Part shown: one piece after another, positions 22,466 to 34,794 of the stretch
Position numbering within the stretch: the first letter of the stretch is position 1
Layout: each line of letters opens with the position of its first letter
NCBI RefSeq assembly: GCF_015832195.1
Contig: NC_052046.1
Coordinates: forward strand, 19,832,161-19,896,160
DNA from: Motacilla alba alba
Lineage: Eukaryota > Chordata > Aves > Passeriformes > Motacillidae
Length of the DNA: 64,000 bases
Reading direction: 5' to 3'
Program-made: the position numbers and the translations under genes
Notes under the pieces: model-generated
Seen by the model: only the letters and a program-made list of their open reading frames with translations
Told to the model about the DNA's origin: nothing
The model's database searches: none

Positions 22466-25400
22466 CGTGTATTATTATAACATCCTAACATCCTAGCTGG
22501 TACAGTAACATCCTAGCTGGGTACTTTTCCAGAACTTTGTATTGGCTCAGAGTAACTCAGTGTTTAGTTCTCCACACTTCTGAATACCATGACTACCATG
22601 TGACATGTGACCATGTGACCAGATTTATAGAGGAAAAATTACTTTTTGTCAAATCTTTGTTGTATTTGAGGGGAAAGGAAATATTTCCTATTTACAAGTG
22701 TAAATATTCTTACAACTGTTTTGTCATGTTCATCAACTTGCCAATAACTCTTTTTTCATCAGAAAAAATGTACCCTACTCTTGTAGGGTAAATTAATACT
22801 TTCCTTGCTTTCTGGCTTTCATGCACTTGCATGCATTGCATTTGCCCAGCATGCATTGCACTTGCCCAGCAGTGCTGTGCAATTGATGGACTGCCAGAAC
22901 TCTGATGGAACTATGCTTGGAGAAAGAGGTTTAAGCTCCCTTCCCACAGGTGTTTTCAACCTGAAAGAAAAGTTTTTAAAATCTAGTTTTGTGGTGGTTA
23001 AGTGAGCAACTTTGTTTTCCAGGGTCTGTAAAACCATTATATTGGAAAGTAGTTGCTAAAGAACAAAAATCATGACACAGGATTAAATTAATGCTCTGTT
23101 TTCTGTAATTTACTAAAAATTAGGTGTAATTGTATCCCTCCAGGGTTCACTTGTAAGGAAGATTAAATCTTACCTGACTGTTGGGCCAGCAACAGGTACA
23201 GCAGGCTGAGATAAGAGAGAAAATTTTAAGAAATGGCTTTCTAATTTTCTTTCCAGTTTTGCAATTTTATTTATACTTGATTTAGTGTACTTATTTTAAT
23301 TTGAAATTGATTGCTAAATCAGACACTTCCTGCAAAACATATTATGGTAACAAACTAAAGTATCATGTCTCTCTTGTAGAGTGGATGGAGTGGTGCAGTC
23401 ACTGTTCTGTCCAGCCTTTGTGAAAGGTAAACTGAGAAGGCACATTTTCATGCAGTAGCTGCACAAACTGTCTGTAATATTAAACCTGAGACACTGAGCG
23501 GTGTGCTAGGATGAGATGCTGCTCAGTGGAGTTCACCTCTGAACCTCTAGCTTGGGCTATGCATAACTCAGTCATTGATTTTTGGGGATTTTTAAAAACC
23601 TTATTATTCATTAAAAGGATTTATCTTCCAAAAGAGACTTTCTGAGTCCATTTTTCAGGATAGAATTTCTTCTACTCCATTTTCTACTTAGGTACCTGAG
23701 AAATCTGAGTAAGGAGAGGGGATGAACTCTGTGCTGAGCAAACAAGGGAGCTGTTTCCATGGTGAAGACCAGGCACTGCTAGCTAAAAGGCTGCTGAGAT
23801 CAGTAGACAGCTGAAGTGGTCAGCACTCCAGAAGATTATTTGCACTACAGAAAATAATTGGGCTTTCTTAATTTCTCTGAAGAAGTTAAGGAGCCTTATT
23901 ATAATATCTTAAGTGATGAATATACATAGAATTGTAAAAAAAACCCCTCTGCTTTTCCATGGATCTCTATGTGTTTGCTTTTAAAATAAATTACTACCAT
24001 ACCTTTCAGTGAACAGCTTCAGGAGAAAAGCAATTACATTCCAAAATTTTTATCAAAGTTCATGTATAAATTTTTTTTAAAAAGGTATTTTTCTTGAAAC
24101 TTCGCTTGCAAGTGCTGAATATGGTCTAGTTGCTCCTATCATCATGATACTCAATGAATTCTTCAAGGAATAGAAAACATGTATTTGGTGGAGAAATATG
24201 CAGAACGACTCCGTAAGACTCTCAGAATGCAAGTTTTCCTCAAAAGAACATGGTCAAAAAGTGAGTGTACAGAAAAAAGCTGCATTTAATGACAAGGAAA
24301 ATCTCTATTTGGGTGCGATCAAATGACATTTCAGTGATGCCATTGCTTAGTACAGACACTGCACTGTCTATTCAGAAGTGCTTAGCTGTTCTCTTATTTT
24401 TCTAACTTTTATCTTTTCTTTATTCCTCTAAGACTTCATTGCAGCTCATCATGGACCAGACTGCTAGATTATGAACTTTGTTTTGGAGACTATGTGCTGT
24501 TATACATGTGCGTGGCATTTAACACACTAGGAGTTAATTCCTCATACTTTCACGGAGAGCTGAAAATTTTTCACATGATTTCAGCAGTAAAAATATGTAA
24601 TAAACTTGGCTTTGTTTTCAAGAATTAAGAATCACTGTGCATAAATATGTGCAAATGTTTCATGCACACCTCATATGCTTCCATTTGCACTATGGTTTCT
24701 GTTCTGATCGATCAGAAACAGGTTACAAGAGCAGGTAGTTATCCATACCTACTAAAGGTATACATGCCTATATAGACTGTAAAATCTGAAATAAGACCAA
24801 TTTCTCAGGGTTACAGTTTGTACAAAGTGTTTCTTCTAAATTTTGTGTCAAATTTCACTTAAAATTTTCACAGCTGACCTTTAAATTCATGGAAATGCTA
24901 ATGGAGAGTTATTAGGAGCATTACTTATTAACATGGGTGTTGCCATACTTATGTTGATGCCAAGATTGCATTAAATCCCCCATGCTCAGGCATTATAATA
25001 CTGAAATAGTTGATGCTAAATCTCTCAGTTGTCAGCAACAGTCCTGGCTAACCAAAAACAGCACCTGGAATGATGGCTAGTATCTTGAAAGGGCACAGTG
25101 TGTGAATAGTAACAAAACCACTTTAAAAAACTCTCCTGATCTTGTGGCAAGTCATGCTGGAGGTTCAGATGTCCTCTAAACTGTTGTCTTGGTACATGAT
25201 CATTATTCATTTTATCTGATACAGCATGAGCAGTGAGTATATGGTATATATTTGTAAATACAGCACAGCACAGAAGAAGGAGGTGCAATCTCTACTTCAC
25301 CATCCAGTCCCATGACTCATTTATTTTCAGGGCATTAAAATAGTAACTCTTAAGGGTACATCACAAAGCCTGGTTTTTTTTGCAAAAAAAAAACTGGGTA

Positions 25401-25948
25401 AGGGATAGCTGAAGTTGTGGACTGGTAGTTTTTCAGGGGTTTTCAAGGGTTTTTTTAAAAGTCAAACTATCTTTTGATGTCTGTTCTACCTCTAGTTTTT
25501 TGAGATGGAAAGAAGGGTAAAAGCTATCAGAACACTGTAGGTCATCACTGTTCTGGTCTCCTTGTCTTTCAAGTGGAATTAAAGAAGAATATTATTATTA
25601 ATTCTCATGTACTGTAAGTTATCCTACCTCATAAATTCCTGATAAATTGAGATGTCTAGACTTGATCCAGCTAGTGCTCAGCTGATGTATGCCAGAGAAA
25701 ACAACTTTTATGTTTCTGTGTTCAGCATAAATATGGTTTAGGATTTTAAAATAACAATAAAGATTTGAGAGCAAGCTTTAGGGAGCTGCTGGGAATTAAT
25801 ATCACTATTTCATCTGTGTTCTCATTTTAATGGGGGAAATGACAAGATATTTTTTTAAAAAATCAGTTAGTGGTAAATGAATGAAATGGTGCCACCTTAG
25901 AGCACTTCTCAATTTATTGTCTTGGTTTCTTCACAAATCTCTTCCTGT
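22466..25948. other. Single-copy DNA with one small tandem duplication
   Basis: About 3.5 kb with no recognised gene or transposon. A 20-bp tandem duplication is at 22829-22868. Confidence 0.5.
22829..22868. repeat. 20-bp tandem duplication
   Basis: Two adjacent units starting GCATGCATTGCA (22829-22848 and 22849-22868). They differ at one position (ATTTGCCCA against ACTTGCCCA). Confidence 0.9.
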
Positions 25949-25951
25949 GTG

Positions 25952-25989
<38 letters not shown>

Positions 25990-25990
25990 A
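25949..25990. repeat. (TA)n microsatellite
   Basis: Starts GTGTGTATATAT, is interrupted once by ACAT, and runs as alternating TA to 25989. It is likely length-polymorphic. Confidence 0.95.
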
Positions 25991-26832
25991 ACCTAAATTT
26001 TTACTGGTTTGGAGTGTTTGGGCTTGCTGGGAAAAAAGCTTTGATGCTTGTGCTGTATCCATCTGTGCAGACCTGAAGCAGGTAAAATGAGGTGGCTGGG
26101 AAAATGTAAACACAGTGAAGGGAAGGCTCTGGGCACACTTGAATCTCATTGCTGCTGGAGCTATGCCTTTACTTCTTAGTAGAGATCCCAGGGCAATGGA
26201 AAATGATGGAGAAGGACAGTGTTCTGATGGTCAGGAGTCCTGGGCTCTTCCTGCTCCTCTTCTTTGTATTGCCTTCAGCTGAAATCCAGTCTCTCTTTCA
26301 CTGTGATCCCTGGGCACTCTGGTACTGTTTGCCTTCCCAAGGTGGCAACAGTGATCTCCTAGGAAAGGGGCAGTTCTGTTAATAGAAAAAATTTTACATG
26401 CTTTGCTTTTCAGATTAGGAAAAGAGATGTATTTGTGGAATCTTTCTTGATCAGATCCTAATATCTCATTAATTTTGTTTCAGTCCAAAACATGACCAGT
26501 ATTTGCTTTGTGCTGATCATCAGGAAACGAGTTGAAATAGGAGTCCTAATGAAAGCAACAGTCATTAATTTAAATTAACTTTTGTGTTTCATTTATAAAT
26601 ACCAGTGAAAGTCAGATAATTAAGTAATCAATCATTTTCAAATAAAAAGATTATATTGTAAAAATGGCTAACCAGTGAAATCAGAGCACTAGGGACTCCT
26701 TTTGCCAATAAAACCTGAAGCCCAAAAAACTATGACAGCCTTACTGATGGTAAAAATGCACCAAAACCACCCAAACCCATCTACCTCTCTTTTAGTTACT
26801 CTTCTGATATTAAATTTGTAATTAGACTATTT
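25991..26832. other. Single-copy DNA, nothing recognised
   Basis: No repeat or gene recognised between the TA microsatellite and the next LTR. A 77-codon open frame at 26149-26382 has no recognised motif. Confidence 0.5.
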
Positions 26833-26838
26833 GATTTC

Positions 26839-27538
26839 TTTGGCAGTGTGTTTTTATGAGTTCTATAGTTATTTCAATTGCAACTGCTAGTGGTTCCATG
26901 TTAATTAAGCAAAATGGTTTGATCCTTATACCCCCGTTTTATCCCCTCATGATGATTTCTGTCAAGTTGTTTACCCTCAAGTTTTCCCGCCACTTAACTG
27001 CCACTCATTGTGCCTGTTTCCCTGCTCCTCCCTACCTTCCCTTGTATGGACCTGTCAATCCAATTGTGCTGTCCCCTTCCCTTGTCCATCAACCTAGATC
27101 CACCCCTTTTGTTCCCAATTACACTAGTTCTAACAGCTGGTTTTCTTTGAGGCTTCTCCCCTCCCCTGTGTTAACCCCATTGGTTCTGTTAGATTCCGTG
27201 CTCCTCCCAAAGTGTTTTCCCATTGGCTATGTGGTGCTCCCACTCCCTAGACGAACCTCTTTTAAGAACCCTAGCCGGACCACTGTTCCCTTGTCACTTG
27301 TCCCTGGCCCATCCTCAGAATAAAGCTTCATTGGACTGCATATGAATGTCCTCTACTTTGGCTCTTTACCTCAGGATCCTCGTGGTGTCCTGCTGCAGTG
27401 TCACCCACGTCTCTGCACCCCTGCCACCTGAAAAGCCTCAGCAGAAGCTGAGGGGCAACCTCTCTTGTGTGTCCCTCCAGTCACCCAGGGAGCTTGCTAG
27501 CTGGCATTCCAACGCTCTGTGACCGCAGAAGAACCACT
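26839..27538 (+). mobile_element. Solo LTR, ERVK-like, with perfect 6-bp target duplication
   Basis: A 700-bp LTR flanked by perfect 6-bp direct repeats GATTTC (26833-26838 and 27539-27544). The ends are TTTGGCAGTGTG and GAACCACT. A second copy of the family (40.6-42.0 kb) and the terminal inverted symmetry suggest that both termini have lost their TG and CA by point mutation. U3 carries CCCATTGG (27177-27184) and CCCATTGGC (27219-27227) boxes. A TATA variant TTTTAAGAA lies at 27259-27267 and AATAAA at 27319-27324, so the orientation is plus. U5 is about 210 bp and GC-richer. A 6-bp duplication is typical of ERVK-class integrases. The 155-codon open frame at 26856-27323 is a by-product of the C-rich U3 and R. 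There is no internal retroviral sequence on either side, so it is a solo LTR. Confidence 0.88.
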
Positions 27539-27544
27539 GATTTC

Positions 27545-28469
27545 CAAGGCAAGAAATAGCCATAAACAATTCCTGAATTGAGTAACAATAATTTTATAAA
27601 TATTTCTAAATGTTTTACTAAGGGCTTTAGTTCTTGTTTTATACGCCTTGGAATTTGTCTTATTATTGGGGGAAAATGGCAAAGGAAAATATTATTAATA
27701 GATTTTTAATATCCACATATATAAAACTTTTCACAATTAAACAAGTACAGGAACTGAAAGAGGAGGAGTGGCATGTGGCAAATTGAAGGGTGATTAACCC
27801 ACTGTTAACAGTGACCTCATGTGAGTGGCACAGAATCTTTCCAGGACTGATGTTAATTCAAATGATATGGGAACCACTTGCTATGAAATAATGATGTATG
27901 TTTAAAAAACATACATTATTATGTTAATAATAAACTGTACAAATGGAAAGTTTATTCTGAATCTTTGTTGAACCACAGAATGAAATAGTTACATAATTTT
28001 GTAGTAATGATGCGGTGTAATCACAGGTTATGGAGGAGAGAAAGACAGGAAATAAAATGTGCAGGTTTTTCAAGTGAGACCACAGGCACATGCTGTTGTG
28101 TGTGGGTGGAAAGCTGCCTCTTGAATTTCTTCATTTGTGACAATGCTTACATAGAGCTGTGTTTATCATTGTAGGAGTTTCATAGTTCAGATGCAGATAA
28201 TTTTAACAGTCTGCTGTACATACTACTGGATTTGGTGATGATTTTCCAGATCAGTATGCAGGTAAAGGGTAACAAGAAAATAAATGTCACCACTATTATA
28301 ATAAAACTTCAGGTGAATTGTTTTGTAGAATACCGTATCATCTTCCACAATTTTGTTTTCCTACACTGTGGATACTCTCTTTTCTTTATTACTGTAGGAT
28401 GGTTTTCAAGACTTAAGCTGTCCTTTGAACTTTGTTTTGATGAAAGTGTGTGCAAAGAATTCTCAGGTC
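27545..28469. other. Single-copy DNA with a short hairpin
   Basis: Between two LTRs. It holds a 14-bp inverted repeat at 27890-27920 but no gene. Confidence 0.5.
27890..27920. repeat. Short inverted repeat (hairpin)
   Basis: Left arm AATGATGTATGTTT (27890-27903), three-base loop AAA, right arm AAACATACATTATT (27907-27920). Thirteen of fourteen positions pair. There is no T-run in a context suggesting a terminator and the DNA is eukaryotic, so no function is assigned. Confidence 0.8.
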
Positions 28470-29132
28470 TGTGCGGGTGGCTCCCCTTCCCCACTGAAGG
28501 GTGCTTCCCCAGGCAGGTGCTGTTGGAGTGCCCGCTGACTGGAGAGCGTTTCTGCTTCAGGCTGTGCTGACAGTTCCCTCATCCCACCAGACGCCCGAGC
28601 CTGGGTGGTGTTAATAGTTGCCTCCCCAGAGACAAGACGACTCTCCACTTGGTAAAATCCATTAGAGTTCATTGAGGTAAATCCAAGGGTTCAGAAGTAG
28701 TAGAGGCAGGTAGGGTTCAAAGAGGCAGAATGGGAGCACACAGCGCAGAAACACAACCACTTGCAAAGGGATCCAAGGCTGGAGAGCCAGGAGCGAGGGA
28801 AGGGCTAGAGTATGTAACTGGGGAAGGGCAGGAGTGGTCAGGGTACAAGCAGTCCAATGGGGAGAGGGTCCAGGGGAGGAGCTGGAGTGGGGTGACACAG
28901 GCAGAACCAGTAATAGAGAAGGGAGGAAGTGGTCTTTCGGGGAGAACCAATGGGGAAACTAGGAACATAGAACATGCCAGAACTGTGGAGTGAGCAACAG
29001 TTGACAGACAGAAGTTCATTTACATGGAGGCACAGGGAGCCCTGGGAGATTGCTTCACTTCCTCAGCCTGAGTTAACAAGGGTGTTCTCCCAAGGCATCC
29101 CAGCCCTGTTTTCCTCATGGCTGTGCCCCACA
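28470..29132 (-). mobile_element. Solo LTR, ERVK-like, sister of the 17.2 kb copy
   Basis: A 663-bp LTR in minus orientation. The plus strand starts TGTGCGGGTGGCT and ends TGTGCCCCACA. It shares its layout and many phrases with 17209-17856 (TTCCCCAGGCAGGTGCTGT, GGGGTGACA, AACAGTTGAC or CAGTTGACTG variants), and keeps a segment near the left end that the sister lacks. Its signals are decayed. The polyadenylation hexamer reads AATGAA on the minus strand (plus TTCATT at 28668-28673), and the TATA-like site reads GTATGTAAC (plus, about 28810) where the sister has GTATAAC. No matching target duplication was found (CAGGTC left, TGTCTG right), so an end may be misplaced or mutated. Confidence 0.8.
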
Positions 29133-32100
29133 TGTCTGCACTGAAGTGTTTACACAGAGTGACAAAGCTTCTACTGTCACCTGTGAGAGTTTTGTCTGAC
29201 TTAACATTTTAGGCTTCAGTTCAAGAAAATGAAGAAAAGACTGAAATTTAGATAAAAGGAAATTCTGCATATTCAGCACCAGAGAACTAGATTGGACCTG
29301 GCTTCCCACAAACAAGACAGAAGAAACAAATGCCAAGAACATTTGTTCTCATCATCCCTATCCAAAGGTTATGCAAGAGTGTTTTAGAAGGCGTCCTGAT
29401 GAAAAAGCTGAGCTCTCAGATATGTTAGCCCATCCTTTCAAGTCATGTTTTAGCCCAATTATAGGACTACTAGTGCTACAGTGTGTCGTATCTTCTGGAA
29501 AGTTCTTTAAATTCTGTATGTTATGTATTTTTTTTCCAATTGAAAAACCTTAAAATGGAAATATCTTGAGCTTCATGATTATATACAAATTTCATATGTG
29601 TATCATACTATATATGTAAGTCTTGCAGGAAAGAATCACTGCTATCCATTTTGATTTCCCATACTGAAAGTATATAGATCTTTGCAAAAGTTCCTATTTA
29701 ATCTTGAATGAAAGATTGTTGTTGACAGATTTCACTACAACCTTTGGTAAATTCTTTGTAATCTCCATCAGCTGAAATGAAGGTACTTTTGCTTGTTTCA
29801 AATGTAATGACATTTATCCATAGCTTTATGATTATTGTCCTGTCAGAGTGCAGATGTTGCAGTGTTTCACAGAGTAAAAATGGACTTTTTGATGTTGCTT
29901 GGACTTCATCAATTAATATCAGTGGAAATGAGGGTTAAAAGCTTGTAATGTCATCAGAATGTCCCTGGGGAGCAACAAGACCTCAAGCATGTAGGACCTG
30001 CAGGAGGTTTGAACATGAAGAAGTCAGGCAGCTGTGTTCAGTTCCAGATGTTATGAATTCATCATCCTCATGTTCAGCCTCAGGTGTGTGGAGGGTCAAA
30101 GCACCCCATGGTGGAGATGGAAATGCACAGTCTCCATCTAAAAGGGGGAGGACAAAAAAACAGAAATCATGAAAAAAAAGTAAGCCCCAAATATTTGGAC
30201 ACTGATACTACTGCTCCCAATGTTTGTAGAAATCCAGCTGGTCTACAGGGTTTTGCACAATGCTGATGTGTAGGGTACTTGCCATCAGCAAATGCAGAGA
30301 TAAAACACTTACCAGGTCTTCCACAACTGGTAGCTTCAGCAGCTGCTGACCAAGCCTCATCTTTCCCTGGGCATTACAGTTGTAGCTGAACAAAAGAAAA
30401 GGATATAAGAATCATTGTCTGGGAAGAAAAAAACAACCACAACCACCAGTGCTGCCAGAGACCTTATGCCAGTATCTAAAATAATAAGTGGATAACACTG
30501 CTTCCAGCTGGGACCCAAGACAGCAAATGCTTCCATCCACAGTCACCTAGTGGGTCTTTGCTATTCTTGACAATTAATTGTCAGTCAGGTGAGGATGTGT
30601 CAGTCTTCACTGACCCTGAAACATGGTGATCCTCAGCCTCACTTAATTGCCACATTAGCTTTGTTTTTTTCTTTCATACTGTTTCTTTTATACTGTTTAT
30701 GTTGCATTTTGCTATTTACTCCATGAGAGACTGGCTTACGTTCTATCTTTTTTGGTTTTTTAATGTTTCATATATTGCCTGGCATTCACTTTATTATATT
30801 CTGTCACAGCTCAATAATTGTTTTTTAAATAAAGCTAAGCCAAGGATGAACAGCTGTGCCATAGTGGTCGGAGTAGCTGAATCTCATACTAAGGGTTACA
30901 GTGGCATGACAATGGAATTAATACTGTCTTGTACTCTTCGTGTAAGTAGTTTAAGTAAGCTTCTAAAACCTGAGAAAATATGTAACAAGGCACCTTTCCA
31001 TGACACTTTAGTTGTATGACACATGCATGGTAATGCACATGAAGAAATGTGTTAAAAAGCCCCTGGATCTTAAAATGAACAGAAGACAAGAAAATATGAT
31101 GGCTATCAAAATTTAATTAATGATTTAGAAAAAGAGATAAACCCTCTCTTCTGGGATTCCATTGTAGTTTTATTTTGCTTTATTGATGTGTGTGTTTGGA
31201 AGGATTCCGCAGTTCACTGCTCAGATGAAATACGTCATTAGTCATATTTCATTATGTCATCACTTGGGAACAGCATTTTTGAAAATTAAGATTTGAAATT
31301 TCAAACCAGAAAAATCAACACTACAGTGGGAAAGGTGGAGTTCAAACAGAATCGCGACTCTCTTTTTGTACTTAATATGATCTCTTGACACTTTGATGTT
31401 TTAGGGTTTTAGAAATGCACACTGAGTCAAATTGTTGCTAGAATAATGAAACTGAGTTTCCATTAGTATTTTTTTCATATTTGCATAATTAATTCTCGAG
31501 TTTTTCACTGCCCTTATAGTCCTTGTAGTACTTGTGAGCTTTTTTGTGTATCAAGAATATTTATAGATGAAAAGATCTGAATAAATTTGGCTGCAGACAG
31601 TGGAAATTATTTTAAGCATGTGCAATCAGCCAATTTAAATTATGAAGTAATTGTCCCATGACCTTTATATCACATGGTATTGGTAGAATATATAGATCAC
31701 GTGATATAATCATGATAATATGATATAAAAACATTTTATGATTTAAAAAAATAACAGGTTGCTGATAACTATTTCCATCTTTCATATATTTCCAAAAAAA
31801 GAAGCTGTCTTCAAAAGCAGTTTGGGAAGTGTCTGCCTTCACCTAAAAGTATGATTCTGTGAAATGAGTGTACATGTTTGTCAGATACATTGGTTGCCTT
31901 TGGTATGTGATGCTGAAGAACACACTGCATGTCATAAAGATGTAGCCAAGGGAAGGAAATCTGCATATTATCTTGAGTCTGAGGAGCAGCACAGTTGAAG
32001 ACAGTGTAGGTATATGTCTCTGGAGAGAAATTGTGACTAATTCTGCGGATTGCTGAGTTCCAAAACTAATGCAGCCACCAATATTTTCAGTAAAATGAAA

Positions 32101-34624
32101 AATGGAGCGAAATTCATAATTACTTCAGCTGGGCAAATGTTTAAATCATTACTGATTTTTTGCCTCAACTATGATCTGTTCAAAGCAGGGCACATAATGT
32201 TTCCTGGTTTTGCAGATGAGTGGAATACACCTCACTCAAAGGAGAGAGAAACAATGTGCTTTATTAAGGTAAAATAATAATTTGATAGAATTCAATAAAT
32301 TTAATGGAATTTATGAAATTTTAACAATGGTTTGAAAACATTTAATAAGCTTGATGGCAAGGTTCATCTTATTAATTACTGTATGGAAGAAACACAGAAA
32401 AACTGAGTTAAAATCAAGTTAGAATGGTTTGTTGAATTAGTAATATTTTAGTATTAATTCAGCATGCTATCAGTCACTTGCTGAGGATCTCTCCACCTTA
32501 AGCAAAGGTATTTTAGTCTCAGGTAAGGAATCTTAACCTTGAGAGATATCCTTGCTCAAAGGATGAGTCACCTGCTGTGCAGTCCAGCTGCAACTCAGGA
32601 AGAGCTCAAACTGAATCCATCCTGATGGGAACATTTACAGAGTTGAGACAAGATAGTTGTCCTCATGTTAGCTCTGGTATTTTGTTCTTTACTTCCGTTA
32701 TCTTGCACTTTTGGGTTTCAAAACCACCTTTCAAAATATGTTTCAAGACACTTTCATTCCTCTGCATGTGGTCCAGGGTCTTTCCAGCTTTGTCAGGTCA
32801 CCCCTGTTGCTCCTTACCCAGCCAGAACCAAAGTACCTGGATAGAAATTTGTGATCAACAGCAGATGTGCACTAATCATTGCCAAGGAAAAAGGATGGAA
32901 ATAAAGTAAGATGGTGCGCAATATGGAATTTAACAGAAGGTCAGCTTTAGCATACCTTTTCCAGAAAGATAGATTAATAGAGATGCTGCAGTCTCAAGTG
33001 CAAAGGACTACTTTTATGTTGTTCTCACTCCAGCTCAGACAGACCTTAATATTCTGTCACTGCAAAATGTGCTTGAATTCAGGGGCACCTTGTGTGATAA
33101 AGCTTGAGACGTGCAACTAAATATTTGCCTTCAGTTTTCTCTGCACTTTTTTCACAAGGCCAATTATTGTATTGACTCACAATGTACCCATTAACTCTGA
33201 GATGATGCATATGAGAAAGATACGAGATGGGAAATGGGATTCTTTAGTAGAAGCTGATTTTAGTAAAAGCCCACAGGAGGAGAGAGAGTACAATTCTGAA
33301 AAGTGAGATGGAGTTTAGTGGTAATTGAAACCACCTGTGGTTTCTTCATAGTATGATAACATAGACTGATAATATGTAATCTGATGGGTTTTACCAGCTT
33401 TGAAAGAAGACTGATAATGATTTAAAGTAAAAGATCTTACCATTAGCTTCACAGAAATATTCCTGAAATAAGGCAGGTATTGGTTTGATCAAATTGCAGT
33501 AAATTTTATTGTATGAAATTATGTTCTTGTTATATTGAAGTTAATTGCTTGGTAATTGTTACATCTCATGGTAATAATGAATAACATTTGAAGAGATTCA
33601 GCTTTAAAAAAGAATTCCTGAGTTGAGTTTAGCAGTTACAATATCAGAAATAATTAGGATATTAATAAAGACTTAAAATTGACTCTGTAAGAAACAGATA
33701 TTGCCTGAACTTTGTCAAAATCTGCCTGAATTCCCAGGAAGATCTAAGTTATTTTAGTATAATCTGGGTGTGGAAGTTTTTAATGCCTAGAGCTCCAGAA
33801 AAATGTAAGCCTCAATTTTTTAGGCCTTATATCTTTGATCAGGCTTACCTTCTCAAAATTAGCATTTATCCTTCTATTACTTTCATGTTGTTTCCCTCAT
33901 CACTTTTTTTTTGTCTGGGGCAGATGTTCTTGTTGAGATTCTCAATTCAATAAATGTTAGATTTTCAGCATTTTGGCATATCAGTAGAGAGGTTTAGGAA
34001 AAAGTCAGGTTCCTGTGGTTTTCATGAAATTAAACCACGGTAAACTTTTTATAACTCTATTACTAATATACTTCATACTCACATTTTTACTGATGAAGGA
34101 AACTGCACCAGTTTTCCATGTGCAGTTACGCTTAGTGCAGTTAAACTAGAGCTAATTTGTACTTGTGTATAAAAAACAGGGCCAGACACTATCTGTTATT
34201 CTCAATAATGGAATCAGCTTTGCAGGAAACATACAATTAGACTATTCTTTTTCAAAAACTCTTTAGAGGTATTTTTGATTTTTTGTGATGTATTCCCTGT
34301 TGATTCTTCATTCTACAGCTTTTTTCTATGTTAAACTCAGCCTGAATTGATCTTAGAAAAAAGTTCCTGGCAGAGTTTCTGTGTTTAGACCAAAATTTAT
34401 GGTTTAAATTTGCCATGGATTTATGTGGGATACAGCGTATTGGGTACAGCAGGTAACAGATGTGTAACCAGGATAAAAAATTAGCAACAAAAAATCCTGT
34501 GCCAGCTAGGCAGGATTTAATGCTTTGGTTGGCAGTCATCACAGCCCCTAATGTTCATAACATAAGCAGGCTTGATCAGTGAGTGTGTTTAACACACAAC
34601 ATTCTGTTGTTGATGTTATTTAAT
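29133..34624. other. Single-copy AT-rich DNA, no gene recognised
   Basis: About 5.5 kb without a recognised transposon. Open frames up to 110 codons (32577-32909) have no recognisable domain. The segment 32460-32600 has a composition slightly like ERVL LTR DNA, but I could not align it to any other copy here. Confidence 0.45.
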
Positions 34625-34794
34625 CAAAAACAAAACAAACAAAAGTTAAAAAAAAAAACCCAAAACCAACCAACCAACCAAAATCAAAACAAAGAAAACC
34701 AAACAAAAAAAACCCAAAAAAATGACAACAACAACAACAACAAAAAAAAAACCTGACCAAAAAAACCAAACCAAATCAAAACAAAAAAAAATTA
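34625..34794. repeat. A/C-rich, G-poor low-complexity tract
   Basis: About 170 bp of A and C with almost no G on the plus strand. It includes an ACCAACCAACCA stretch, an (ACA)n run near 34725-34742, and several A-runs. Confidence 0.88.

Noticed and set aside
26856..27323. 155-codon plus-strand frame
   Set aside because: It matches the limits of an LTR with a perfect target duplication, so it is a by-product of C-rich sequence.
17209..29132. A full provirus bounded by the two related LTRs
   Set aside because: No retroviral coding trace between them, an unrelated LTR lies within, and the two copies differ by indels.
32460..32620. Possible further ERVL LTR fragment
   Set aside because: Only a vague compositional likeness; no shared phrases, termini or duplications with the other LTRs could be shown.
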